Assembly: GCA_020430865.1 (NCBI GenBank)
Contig: JAGQIY010000412.1
Location: 1 to 16,979 of the forward strand
DNA: 16,979 bases
Reading direction: 5' to 3'
Source of the DNA: Myxococcales bacterium
GTDB lineage: Bacteria > Myxococcota > Polyangia > Polyangiales > Polyangiaceae
Shown: in pieces, positions 7,280 to 14,936 of the stretch
How positions within the stretch are numbered: position 1 is the stretch's first letter
How the letters are laid out: every line of letters starts with the position of its first letter
Program-made: the position numbers and the translations under genes
Notes under the pieces: model-generated
What the model was told of the DNA's origin: nothing
The model's input: the letters and a program-made list of their open reading frames with translations, nothing else
Database searches by the model: none

Positions 7280-7921
7280 ATGAGCGAAGCGAATGACGAT
7301 GTCGAAGTCGACGACGGGTGGGAAGTCGACGACGAAGGCCCGGAGAGGGCCGACGACAACGGTGAATCCGACGACGATGGCGACGACGAGAAGCGCCCCC
7401 GGCGTCGCCGCAAGCGCCGCCGCAAGGGCGATGACGAGTACGTTCCGCAGGGAGACGAGAGAGCCCTACAGGCCCTCGACTTCGTGTGCGACGTCGTGAA
7501 CAAGATGCAGATGGACTGCAGGGTTCGCCTGCGTCGTCCCAAGGACGAGGACTCCGACCTGGAGATCAACCTCGAGATCAGCGGACCGGACTCTGGACGC
7601 ATCATCGGCAAGAAGGGTCAGGTGCTCGGCGCGCTCCAGTTCCTGACCAACCGCGTGATCAACCGCCCTGGGCTGGAGAAGCGGCACATCCTGGTCGACG
7701 CGGAGGGCTACCGCAGCCGTCGCGACAACAGCCTCGCCACCATGGCGCGTCGCCTGGGCAAGCAGGCGGTGACCGAAGGCAAGATCATCACCTTCGAGCC
7801 GATGAATCCCCGCGACCGCCGCGTGGTGCACCTGGCGCTCGCCAAGTTCGAAGGGGTGATCACCAAGAGCGACGGCGAAGGCGACGACCGCCGCGTTCAG
7901 ATCATCCCCGTCCGCCGCTAG
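7280..7921 (+). CDS. khpB: KhpB/Jag RNA-binding protein (KH and R3H domains)
   Basis: A 213-residue cytoplasmic RNA-binding protein. Residues 1-38 are extremely acidic (repeated Asp/Glu), followed by an Arg/Lys-rich patch (KRPRRRRKRRRKG). A KH domain of the Jag type follows at about 57-135, with the loop IIGKKGQVLGALQFL (Gly110-x-x-Gly113), then an R3H domain at about 150-213 with NPRDRRVVHLAL (Arg180, His184) and the terminal DRRVQIIPVRR. In other bacteria KhpB binds many RNAs and affects cell elongation and division, and it commonly follows yidC. The usual N-terminal Jag_N domain is absent and replaced by the charged region. The gene is 149 bp after yidC and its stop lies 15 nt before the following hydrolase gene. 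Confidence 0.92.
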   Translation: MSEANDDVEVDDGWEVDDEGPERADDNGESDDDGDDEKRPRRRRKRRRKGDDEYVPQGDERALQALDFVCDVVNKMQMDCRVRLRRPKDEDSDLEINLEISGPDSGRIIGKKGQVLGALQFLTNRVINRPGLEKRHILVDAEGYRSRRDNSLATMARRLGKQAVTEGKIITFEPMNPRDRRVVHLALAKFEGVITKSDGEGDDRRVQIIPVRR

Positions 7922-7926
7922 ACGAG

Positions 7927-7931
7927 AGGAG
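7927..7931 (+). promoter_or_regulatory. Shine-Dalgarno site supporting the GTG start of the hydrolase gene
   Basis: AGGAG, in GAGAGGAG, lies 5 nt before GTG 7937 in the short gap after khpB. It fixes the start and implies cotranscription with khpB. Confidence 0.65.
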
Positions 7932-7936
7932 CCGGC

Positions 7937-8905
7937 GTGGGACAGTTCGATGGACGCGCGACCAAACCGGCACGCAACCTCGGAGACATCCTGCGCTGGC
8001 GCTTCCTCGACCCCCTCACGGGTCGAGGAGTCAGCGAGCCAGAAGCCTGGGCCTCGGAGCTGCCAGCCTTCGACCGCGAGAGCGTGCCCGACGACTCGAC
8101 CTTCCTCACGCCGCGGCGAGACAATGATTGTCGTTGCCTTGTGGAAACGCAGCCTAGCCTGACCTGGATCGGCCACGCGAGCTTCACCTTGCGCCTGGGC
8201 GGGCTGCTCATGGCGCTCGACCCGATCTGGCGCGGAGGCTTCGGTCCACGCCGGCGTCACTCGCCTCCTGGCCTGCCCCTGACGGAGGTCGCGGCGTCCA
8301 CCGACGTCGTGCTGATCAGCCACAACCACTTCGACCACCTGGACATGGGCAGCCTGAAGGCGTTCGGCGATCGACCACTCTACGTGGTTCCGCTAGGCAA
8401 TGCGCAGACGCTCGCGGAGCTCAGCGCAGACGTGGTCGAGCTGGACTGGTGGGAGAGCCACGAGCATCAGGGGGTGAGGTATACGCTCGTCCCGGCCCGC
8501 CACTGGTCGATGCGCATGCCCTGGACCCGCAACGAAGCGCTGTGGGGCGGCTTCGTCATAGAGAGCGCCGAGGGTGTCGCGTATCACAGCGGTGACACCG
8601 CGTACTTCGAAGGTTTCCGCGAGATCGCGCGCCGCTGTCCGCCCATCGACTGGGCGATGCTACCCATCGGCGCCTACGATCCACGCTGGTTCATGCGCCC
8701 TCAGCATATGTGCCCCGAGGAAGCGGGTCAGGCGTTCCTCGACCTGCAAGCCAAGCACCTGGTCGCGATGCACTGGGGTACCTTCAAGCTCACCGACGAG
8801 AAGCTCGCCGAGCCGCCCCTACGGCTGCGCCACTGGGCCGAGGCACGGGGCGTACCCGTTGATTCCGTGTGGATCATGGACGTGGGAGAGACTCGCGCTC
8901 TCTAG
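7937..8905 (+). CDS. Metallo-beta-lactamase-fold hydrolase, NAPE-PLD-like
   Basis: A 322-residue predicted zinc hydrolase. The metal motif is SHNHFDHLD (His129, His131, Asp133, His134), with further ligands His189 (ARHWSMR), Asp220 (SGDTAYF) and His279 (MHWGTF). The core reads like the N-acyl-phosphatidylethanolamine phospholipase D subgroup: TWIGHASF, an LWGGFVIE strand, LPIGAYDPRWFM, HMCPEEAGQAF and MHWGTFKLTDE with a following EPP. That subgroup cleaves phosphodiester bonds of N-acylated phospholipids in animals; bacterial members are mostly uncharacterised, so lipid phosphodiesterase activity is inference. There is no signal peptide or membrane segment, so it should be cytoplasmic. It starts at GTG 15 nt after khpB with a good Shine-Dalgarno site, so it is probably the last gene of the rpmH-khpB unit. 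Confidence 0.88.
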   Translation: MGQFDGRATKPARNLGDILRWRFLDPLTGRGVSEPEAWASELPAFDRESVPDDSTFLTPRRDNDCRCLVETQPSLTWIGHASFTLRLGGLLMALDPIWRGGFGPRRRHSPPGLPLTEVAASTDVVLISHNHFDHLDMGSLKAFGDRPLYVVPLGNAQTLAELSADVVELDWWESHEHQGVRYTLVPARHWSMRMPWTRNEALWGGFVIESAEGVAYHSGDTAYFEGFREIARRCPPIDWAMLPIGAYDPRWFMRPQHMCPEEAGQAFLDLQAKHLVAMHWGTFKLTDEKLAEPPLRLRHWAEARGVPVDSVWIMDVGETRAL

Positions 8906-9017
8906 CGTCCCGGTCCTTGGACCAGGTCTCCTCGTCTCGATGGCCACGCCAGGTCTGCAGCAAACACGGAGACAGGACACTGGCAAGCGCAGCGCCTTGC
9001 CTCGCGCCGGCGCCGAA

Positions 9018-9752
9018 TCAGTTGGCGTAGACCACGGAGCACTTGTGGTCGATGCATGCCGCCGAGGCGTCGTTCGGGTAGGGCGCCGTCGGACAACCGG
9101 GACAAGGTCCACCCCCGCACTGGGCTTGTTCGACCGCGTTCACCTTCACCGCGATCAGCTGGTCAGGTGTCGGCGCGCACGCCTCGCAACACCCAGCGCC
9201 CCAGCGCAAGCGGCAGTCCTCCGCGGCGTCGCACCCCACCAGCGCATCATCGTCATAGACGTTCACCGCCTGACAGCGCCCGGGACCACGACACAGCGCG
9301 GTGAAGTTCCCCGGCATCAGGGTGACGCAGCTGGGGCACTCGATGGATCCACCGCAGCGCTCGCCGTAGAACGACGACTCGTGATCGGAATTGATCGCCA
9401 GGAAATCTCCGAGCTCCGGCTGGCTGCAGTAGCCGCAGCAGTTGGAAGGCACCAACAGGCACTGACCGGGACCGTCACACGCGGCGTATTCCGCGGGGAT
9501 GCCGCCGCTCCCGCCGCTCCCCGACATACCGGCGCTGCCTCCGTTTCCGCCTCCCGCCGCGCCACTGCCGGCTGTGCCGCTTCCAGCGCTGCCGGCGATC
9601 CCCGCCGCGCCGCCGTTGACGTCGCTCCCTGCGCTGCCACCGCTCGCGTTCCCTCCGCTACCGGCGCCGCCCGTGAAGCTGTCGCCGCCACACGCCGTCC
9701 ATCCCAGAGCGGCACAGATCAGCGCCCCCATCGCCCAGCGTCCCCTAGCCAC
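9018..9752 (-). CDS. Probable lipoprotein with Gly/Ser-rich linker and two tandem ten-Cys modules
   Basis: A 244-residue exported protein. The leader ARGRWAMGALICAALGWTAC ends in a plausible, imperfect lipobox (Cys21). A roughly 65-residue Gly/Ser/Ala-rich segment of GGS/GSAG type follows. The rest contains twenty cysteines in two tandem modules with nearly the same spacing: C-x5-C-x6/7-CC-x2-C-x19/23-C-x4/5-C-x2-C-x11/12-C-x4/5-C. Such a pattern implies disulfide-stabilised folding outside the cytoplasm. I do not recognise a named family; similar architectures are frequent among myxobacterial surface lipoproteins. I chose GTG 9752 because GGAGG precedes it by 5 nt; the GTG at 9773 or the ATG at about 9731 are alternatives. 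The gene is transcribed against the preceding hydrolase gene and divergently from the LpoB-like gene. Confidence 0.8.
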   Translation of the reverse strand: MARGRWAMGALICAALGWTACGGDSFTGGAGSGGNASGGSAGSDVNGGAAGIAGSAGSGTAGSGAAGGGNGGSAGMSGSGGSGGIPAEYAACDGPGQCLLVPSNCCGYCSQPELGDFLAINSDHESSFYGERCGGSIECPSCVTLMPGNFTALCRGPGRCQAVNVYDDDALVGCDAAEDCRLRWGAGCCEACAPTPDQLIAVKVNAVEQAQCGGGPCPGCPTAPYPNDASAACIDHKCSVVYAN

Positions 9753-9757
9753 AAGCA

Positions 9758-9762
9758 CCTCC
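9758..9762 (-). promoter_or_regulatory. Shine-Dalgarno site deciding the Cys-rich lipoprotein start
   Basis: On the minus strand GGAGG precedes the GTG at 9752-9750 by 5 nt. The longer GTG start at 9773 would place this site inside the coding region. Confidence 0.6.
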
Positions 9763-9892
9763 AAGACAAGCACGGTGCGCCATCACCGCGCCCGTGAACC
9801 TCGCAAGCGTGCCACAAATCAGCGCAGTTTCAGCAACAACCGGCCCTGCGACCCGAACCCACGAGGCACGAACAGTGCTGGGAATGCCGACC

Positions 9893-9906
9893 GGGATGGG
9901 CATCCC
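9893..9906. promoter_or_regulatory. 14-bp dyad in the divergent lipoprotein/lpoB region
   Basis: GGGATG (9893-9898) and CATCCC (9901-9906) form a perfect 6-bp dyad with a 2-bp centre. The spacer is too short for a stable RNA hairpin, so if it is functional it is more likely a protein-binding site. It lies 67 bp before the LpoB-like ATG. Such a dyad can arise by chance. Confidence 0.25.
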
Positions 9907-9960
9907 CCTTGCTCGCCTGGAAGAATGCCCCCAAGAAACTCCTCACGACCGCGCCCCACT

Positions 9961-9967
9961 GGAGAAG
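9961..9967 (+). promoter_or_regulatory. Strong Shine-Dalgarno site for the lpoB-like gene
   Basis: GGAGAAG ends 5 nt before ATG 9973 and selects this start over the in-frame upstream codons. Confidence 0.65.
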
Positions 9968-9972
9968 CCCTG

Positions 9973-10578
9973 ATGATTCGTCAAATCGCCCCGCTCTGCC
10001 TCGGCCTCAGCCTGCTCGGCCTGACCACTCTGCCCGCCTGCGGCGGACCTCAGCCGGTTCGCGGCGAGGAGGTCGAAGGACTGGACGACGAAGCGTTCAG
10101 CACCGGTCTGGACCGTCGCGATCTCGAGAAGATGCTGAGCGAGAACATGAAAGTGCTGCAGTCGAGCGCCATCATCAAGCGCTGGGAAGCCGAGAAGAGC
10201 CCCACCATCGCGGTCTTGCCGCTCAAGAACGAGACCAGCGAGCACGTCGAGAGCGCCCTCGAGTCGCTGATGACGGACATCGAGACCCGACTCGTCAATG
10301 CGGGCCACGTCACGGTGATCAACCGCGAGCTCCAGCCTCAGTTGATCGAGGAGATTCGAAGCCAGTACTCCGAGGCGTTCGACCAGTCGAACATCGCCCG
10401 CTGGGGCAAACAGATCGGCGCACGCTACTTCGTCACCGGCAAGGTGTTCAGCGCCGACGAGCGCAAGGAGGACGAGCGCCGAGTGCAGTACTTCCTGTTC
10501 CTGCAGATCATCGATGCGGAAACGAGCGCCACCGTCTTCCAGAACAAGACTTCAGTGACCAAGGCGCTCGTCAACTGA
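9973..10578 (+). CDS. lpoB: LpoB-like penicillin-binding-protein activator lipoprotein
   Basis: A 201-residue lipoprotein: signal peptide and lipobox LPAC (Cys23), then a short Glu/Asp-rich spacer. A domain follows with the LpoB pattern: SPTIAVLPLKNETSEHV, a helix SLMTDIETRLVNAG, HVTVINREL, then IARWGKQIGARYFVTGKVF and a final strand region (YFLFLQIIDAETSATVFQ). In enterobacteria LpoB is anchored in the outer membrane and reaches through peptidoglycan to activate the synthase PBP1B; the partner here is unknown. The start is well supported by GGAGAAG 5 nt ahead of the ATG. The frame extends open upstream past 9500, but that part is antisense to the Cys-rich lipoprotein and lacks a signal peptide. 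It is followed after 21 nt by a COG3014-type gene, a pairing also seen in other bacteria. Confidence 0.82.
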   Translation: MIRQIAPLCLGLSLLGLTTLPACGGPQPVRGEEVEGLDDEAFSTGLDRRDLEKMLSENMKVLQSSAIIKRWEAEKSPTIAVLPLKNETSEHVESALESLMTDIETRLVNAGHVTVINRELQPQLIEEIRSQYSEAFDQSNIARWGKQIGARYFVTGKVFSADERKEDERRVQYFLFLQIIDAETSATVFQNKTSVTKALVN

Positions 10579-10599
10579 GCGCAGCGCGCGCAACGATCC

Positions 10600-12162
10600 A
10601 TGTCGTCCCCCCTTCCTCGCCACGTCGCCCCTCTGATGGCCGGGCTCCTGGGGCTGGGTTGCGCGGGACACGCCAGCCGCACCGAGGGAGCCCGAGACGC
10701 GCTCGATGCCGGGCGTCCCAAGGAGGCGCTGGCGCTGCTGAACGAGGAACTCGGCGTCGACAGCCCGAAGCAGCAGCCGGACGACCTGAGCGGTGACGAC
10801 GCGCTGCTGCTGCTCGACCGCTCCATGGTGCTGCAGCAACTCGGGCGCTACTCGCTCAGCAGCGCGGACCTCCAGGCGGCGGACAAGGCCATCGATCTCC
10901 TCGATCTGAGCCGGGGCACGGCCGACGACATCGGCAAGTACCTGTTCAGCGACGACACGGGCCCCTACAAGGCGCCGCCCTACGAGAAGCTCCTGATCAA
11001 CACCATGAACATGGTGAACTACTTGGTGCGCCACGACCTGAACGGCGCCCGGGTCGAGGCACGGCGCCTTGCCGTCATGCAGCAGTACCTGAAGGAGCAT
11101 GAAGGTCAGGGCGCCGCACTGACGGGCCCTGGGAGCTACCTCGCGGGCTTCGCCTTCGAGAAGAGCGGGCGCGCAGACGAAGCGCTGCGTTACTACGACG
11201 AGGCATTGCAGTACGGCGACTATCGGAGCCTCCACCCCGTCGTCCGGCGAATGACCGGGTCGAGCGGCTACCGCTCGCCGCGCATCCGCAAGATCCTGGA
11301 GACCCCCGCGGTGAGCGAGAGCGGCGCAGCGCTGGAGGCCCCCGGCCGCAGCCGCGCGCAAGCATTCCGGGAGCCACGCCGTCGGCCGACGCCGACCCCA
11401 TACTTCGCCGTGGAGGTGGACGAAGGCGCTCAGCCCCCCGCGCCTCCCCCCCAGGAAGCCGAGCAGAGCCCCGCGGCGAAGGCCGGCGAGGCGAAGATCC
11501 CCGAGACCCGCAAAAAAAGCCGCACGGAAATTCCATCTAGACAGCGGCCGAAGCCTACGGAGCTACTGGTGGTGATCAACTACGGCCGCGTCCCCGCCAA
11601 GTATGCCCAGCGCATCCCCATCGGGCTGGCGCTCACCTGGGCGGCGGGGCACATGCCGCCGGGCAAAGCGGCAGAGGCCAACCGGCTGGCCGCGCAAGGC
11701 CTGGTCACCTGGATCAACTACCCGGCGCTGGGCAAGCCCCGCGGGCAGTACGACGTTCCCGAGTTCAGCATCGACGGGGAGCCAGCGCCCCTCGAGGCAG
11801 CCATCGGCATCGACCTCGAGGCACGTGCCGCGTGGAAAGACGCCCAGGGCGCTGTGATCGGCGCCGCCATCACCCGCATGATCTCCCGCGTCGTCGCCGG
11901 CGAGGTTGCGCGCACCGCCGCAGGCCGCGACAGCATCTGGGGGATCCTGCTGTCCCTGGGCACCCAGGCGACGCTGACCGCCGCGGACACGCCAGACACG
12001 CGCAGCTGGGCCATGCTCCCAGCGCGCATGGCCATTGGACGCAAGCTGGTGCGGCCGGGCGTGCACGACGTGACCCTCGGCGCGCGCGGGAACTACCGGG
12101 CCGCGAAGATCACCCTCGAGGAGGGTGGCTGGGCCGTGCTCAACCTGACCGTGCTGAACTGA
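10600..12162 (+). CDS. COG3014-type TPR-like envelope protein, companion of LpoB
   Basis: A 520-residue protein with a probable lipoprotein leader (LLGLGC, Cys21; lipobox imperfect). Residues about 28-215 are helical and TPR-like: ARDALDAGRPKEALALLNEE, a helix containing RSMVLQQLGRYSLSSADLQ, DDTGPYKAPPYEKLLINTMN with DLNGARVEARRL, and GRADEALRYYDEAL. A Pro/Ala/Arg-rich linker spans about 245-320. The C-terminal domain has the conserved segments LLVVINYGRVPAKYAQRIPI and DTRSWAMLPARMAIGR, which I associate with COG3014. That family has no assigned biochemical role, but its genes recur beside LpoB genes, suggesting involvement in peptidoglycan synthase control at the outer membrane. It is cotranscribed with the LpoB-like gene (21-nt gap). 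Its stop lies only 6 bp from the stop of the convergent CBM9-like gene. Confidence 0.75.
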   Translation: MSSPLPRHVAPLMAGLLGLGCAGHASRTEGARDALDAGRPKEALALLNEELGVDSPKQQPDDLSGDDALLLLDRSMVLQQLGRYSLSSADLQAADKAIDLLDLSRGTADDIGKYLFSDDTGPYKAPPYEKLLINTMNMVNYLVRHDLNGARVEARRLAVMQQYLKEHEGQGAALTGPGSYLAGFAFEKSGRADEALRYYDEALQYGDYRSLHPVVRRMTGSSGYRSPRIRKILETPAVSESGAALEAPGRSRAQAFREPRRRPTPTPYFAVEVDEGAQPPAPPPQEAEQSPAAKAGEAKIPETRKKSRTEIPSRQRPKPTELLVVINYGRVPAKYAQRIPIGLALTWAAGHMPPGKAAEANRLAAQGLVTWINYPALGKPRGQYDVPEFSIDGEPAPLEAAIGIDLEARAAWKDAQGAVIGAAITRMISRVVAGEVARTAAGRDSIWGILLSLGTQATLTAADTPDTRSWAMLPARMAIGRKLVRPGVHDVTLGARGNYRAAKITLEEGGWAVLNLTVLN

Positions 12163-12168
12163 CGCCGC

Positions 12169-14121
12169 CTACTGGCGCTTGAAGGCCCCGCCCTCGTAGC
12201 GATAGTCGAGCTGAGTCACCGAACCCCAGGGCAAGAGCAACGGCTCGAGGCCGCCGGCCGTACCCGTTTCCACGGGGAACGGATAGCTGGCCTTGTCCCA
12301 GCCGACTACGCGCCCCGCCTTCAGCTGCAGCTCGAAGCCTTTCTTGAGCGGCTTGAACAGCAGACCACCGACAACACGCTTGTCGCCCAGCACGCGCCCG
12401 GTCTCGGCGCCGAAGATACGCGTCAACGACTCCGCGCCCACTTCGTAGACCAGGAGCGCCTGACGCTCGACGACGATGCCTCCGAACTCCTCGCTGGTCT
12501 TGGTCTTCAGCGTGGCGCGCACGACGATCTCCGCCTTGCCGTCGCCGTTGAGGTCCTTGGCGGTGACGTGTACGACATCTTCGGGCGCCTTGGCCGGCAG
12601 TGTGATGTACGCGAACCCCGTTCCCCCGCGGTAGCCCTTGCCGAAGACGACCACGTCGAGCCCATGCACCAGAACGCGCTCCATCTCGGGGCCACCGTAG
12701 ACGTTCGTCACGAAGTCGAAGCTGGGCTTGGCCTTGCCCACGTTGCGCGACTTGCGATACAGCGCGTAGACCTGATCCTGTAGCTCGTCAGCCGTCGGTG
12801 GGCGCGGAGCGGGAGGCGGCGGGGGGCCGGCGCTCTTGCCACCGGAGCTCGGCGCGCTGCCGGCGCTCGTCAGCCGCGGCTTGCCCTTCTTCTCGCCCAC
12901 CTGTTTGAACTGCTTGCCGTCCCAGGCGAAGCTCCGCTCCGCGATGCCGTCCCACGGCAAGAGGGCGCCCCCCATTTCGCCTTGCTGTGCCTCACGGAAC
13001 GAACCCTGGTCCCAGCCTTCGGCGACGTCGTCGGCGATCACCACGGCCTTCTTGCCGCCCAGCGTCTTCAGGCTCACCTTGTTCTCGATCTTGCCGTCGC
13101 CGCTGACGATCGCCGTCTCGTGCTCGAAGGCGACGAAAGGCTCGCCCTTCGACGAGAGGCTCATCACCTCGACGTACTCGCGATAGCTCTCCGCAGAGCC
13201 GACGCGCTTCCGCAAGATGATTTCCGCGCGGCCATCTCCGGTCAGGTCCTCGAGCTCCAGCTCGGGTACCATGCTGGCGTCCTTCACGGAGAGGTCCTTG
13301 TAGAAGAACTGCTTGCCGCCGCGATAGCCGCTACCCAAGATGGTGAGGAAGCCACCGTAGAGCGCTACCTGCTCGAGCTGTGCATCCCCGGTGACGTTTC
13401 CGTAGACGGCCTTGTCCGGGCTGGGTCCCAGGCCCTTGGGGGAGAGCAAGCTGCGATCCAGCCCCTGCTCGTTCTCGAAGCGAAGCGGCGGCATCGCGAG
13501 CCCCCCTTGGACGTCGCTGGTGCCGATGATCGCCTTCTGCTTGCCCCCGGCGTAGTCGACGTAGCGCACGGCAGCGTGCAGGCCGACGCGCAGCTTGCTG
13601 GTGGCCGGAAGCGAGCTCCAGGGGATCGACACCTCGATGTCGACTCCACCGTCCGTCGCCGCCTCCACCAGCTTCGCTCCAGGCACGGCGCGCCCGCCGC
13701 GCAGCTTCACCGCGCCGGCGCTCTTGCCAGGAATGCCGCTGAACAGCCAGAGGTCGTAGCTCGCGTGGCCACCGCCCGGCTTGGGCACCGCGATGGACAG
13801 CTCGACCCGGTCCTCATTGCCCCCCATCGCCGCGGTGCGCACGATCTCGGAGTCCTTGATGGTGAGCGCGACGTAGAGCGCCCTCGCGTCGTAGGCCAGC
13901 GCGACGGAGGCCCGGTCGCCTCCGGCGTTGCCCTTCAGTGTCTGGGACAGCTTGGTGAAGCTGCCCCACTCCTTGAGCCAGCCGTCGATGGAGACCTTCT
14001 TCGTGCCCGTGGAGTTGGCGTCGAGAACGGCTCCGGACGCCTGGGCACTCGAAGCCGCGAGGAAACAACACGCGGCGCCAAGCAGCCAGGCGGCCGCGCG
14101 CTCTTTGTTCTGGCTCTTCAT
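12169..14121 (-). CDS. Exported CBM9-like protein with duplicated beta/VCBS-like region
   Basis: A 650-residue protein with a signal peptide (basic start, LLGAACCFLAASSAQA, cleavage near residue 28). Residues about 42-205 resemble the CBM9-like carbohydrate-binding fold: VSIDGWLKEW, LAYDARALYVALTIKD, EDRVELSIAV and VDIEVSIPWSSLP. The rest contains two related copies, about 240-405 and 470-650, separated by a Pro-rich linker (PPPPPAPRPP). Each copy has GxGYRGG, then an Asp-rich D-L-x-G-D-G-x-A-E-I motif (FG-GAP/VCBS-like, possibly calcium-binding), a GWD motif and an LLPW motif near its end. It is predicted to be periplasmic or surface-exposed; a ligand cannot be named. The ATG overlaps the PspA stop by 4 nt (ATGA), so it is translationally coupled to pspA. 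The call of the first domain is firmer than that of the repeats. Confidence 0.8.
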   Translation of the reverse strand: MKSQNKERAAAWLLGAACCFLAASSAQASGAVLDANSTGTKKVSIDGWLKEWGSFTKLSQTLKGNAGGDRASVALAYDARALYVALTIKDSEIVRTAAMGGNEDRVELSIAVPKPGGGHASYDLWLFSGIPGKSAGAVKLRGGRAVPGAKLVEAATDGGVDIEVSIPWSSLPATSKLRVGLHAAVRYVDYAGGKQKAIIGTSDVQGGLAMPPLRFENEQGLDRSLLSPKGLGPSPDKAVYGNVTGDAQLEQVALYGGFLTILGSGYRGGKQFFYKDLSVKDASMVPELELEDLTGDGRAEIILRKRVGSAESYREYVEVMSLSSKGEPFVAFEHETAIVSGDGKIENKVSLKTLGGKKAVVIADDVAEGWDQGSFREAQQGEMGGALLPWDGIAERSFAWDGKQFKQVGEKKGKPRLTSAGSAPSSGGKSAGPPPPPAPRPPTADELQDQVYALYRKSRNVGKAKPSFDFVTNVYGGPEMERVLVHGLDVVVFGKGYRGGTGFAYITLPAKAPEDVVHVTAKDLNGDGKAEIVVRATLKTKTSEEFGGIVVERQALLVYEVGAESLTRIFGAETGRVLGDKRVVGGLLFKPLKKGFELQLKAGRVVGWDKASYPFPVETGTAGGLEPLLLPWGSVTQLDYRYEGGAFKRQ

Positions 14122-14933
14122 CGCTTCAACCTGAGCTCTGCCTGCTGCTCCGCCTCGAGCTCCTCCAGAGCGCGCGCCAGCTCTTCGCGCTCGGCGTCGT
14201 CGAGCTCCTCGAACTCCTGCTCGACACGCACCGGTTGAGCCTCCTGGACGGGTTCCTCGGGGATCAAACCCATCTTGCGCTTGAGGCTGACCAGGTCCTC
14301 TTCGGCGCCGGAGGTCATCTCGAGCTGGGCGAAGCGTTCCTTCAGGACATCACCGGAATACTCCTCCGCCAGCTCTGCCCCTGCCTCCGCCTCGGCCTCG
14401 ACGCGGTTGATCTCGTTCTCCATGCGGTCGAAGGTCTCGAACGCGCTTGCGTTCTTCAGACCGCTCATCGTGGCCTGAATGGCCTTCTGAGCCTCGGCTC
14501 GTCGCTTGCGCGCGATCAGCAGCGCCTTCTTGCGCTTGGCCTCCTCGATCTTGTTGTTCAGCGCGCGGAGCGCGACCTTGAGCTGGTCGACGGCGGCCTT
14601 CTGCTTCTGCCACTGCAGCTTGAACTGCTCGGCGAGGTTGTCGTGCTCACGCTTGCGTGCGAGCGCCTCCTTCGCCAGGGCGTCATCCGAGGCGCGCACC
14701 GCCATCATCGCTCGCCGTTCCCACTCGGCGGCGTTCGAGGCCTCTTGCTCGGCTTGCTTGGCGAGCTTCTTCTCGTCCGCGATGGCGACCGCGACCTGCT
14801 TCTTCGCCTCATGGAGCTGCTCGTTCATGTCGAGCACGACCTGATTGAGCATCTTCTCCGGATCCTCGGAGCTGCTGATCATGTCGTTGATGTTGGATTT
14901 GATGAGGCGGGCGAGCCGCGCGAAGATCCCCAT
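14118..14933 (-). CDS. pspA: PspA/IM30 (ESCRT-III-like) membrane-stress protein
   Basis: A 271-residue, almost wholly helical, charged protein. It opens with the PspA-type amphipathic start MGIFARLARLIKSNINDMI and the following EDPEKMLNQVVLDMNEQLHEA, then long coiled-coil helices (for example QWQKQKAAVDQLKVALRALN) and a helix with FDRMENEINRVEAEAEA. A linker of about 35 residues and a strongly acidic final helix (EEREE-type) extend the usual roughly 220-residue length. PspA/IM30 proteins form ESCRT-III-like assemblies on the inner face of the cytoplasmic membrane and preserve its integrity. The gene starts 3 nt after the stop of the CesT/YbjN-like gene, has AAAGGA 10 nt ahead, and overlaps the exported CBM9-like gene by 4 nt. 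No PspF, PspB or PspC gene is visible nearby. Confidence 0.92.
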   Translation of the reverse strand: MGIFARLARLIKSNINDMISSSEDPEKMLNQVVLDMNEQLHEAKKQVAVAIADEKKLAKQAEQEASNAAEWERRAMMAVRASDDALAKEALARKREHDNLAEQFKLQWQKQKAAVDQLKVALRALNNKIEEAKRKKALLIARKRRAEAQKAIQATMSGLKNASAFETFDRMENEINRVEAEAEAGAELAEEYSGDVLKERFAQLEMTSGAEEDLVSLKRKMGLIPEEPVQEAQPVRVEQEFEELDDAEREELARALEELEAEQQAELRLKR

Positions 14934-14936
14934 GAC

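Noticed and set aside
8906..8935. GGTCC-TT-GGACC as a terminator after the hydrolase gene
   Set aside because: The stem is only 5 bp with a 2-nt loop and no T run, too weak to call.
8574..9797. 407-codon plus-strand frame overlapping the hydrolase and Cys-rich genes
   Set aside because: It overlaps one well-supported gene out of frame and runs antisense to another; its sequence is low-complexity Arg/Pro/Ser.
9499..9972. N-terminal extension of the LpoB-like frame
   Set aside because: The Pro/Leu/Ala-rich translation is the antisense image of the Gly/Ser linker, and the signal peptide and Shine-Dalgarno site both place the start at 9973.
12160..12185. Bidirectional terminator between the convergent stops
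   Set aside because: Only 6 bp separate the stops, and the short CGCC/GGCG match is too small to support a hairpin.
12982..14238. 418-codon open frame on the plus strand
   Set aside because: It lies opposite the CBM9-like and pspA genes, both of which have firm family evidence and coupled starts.
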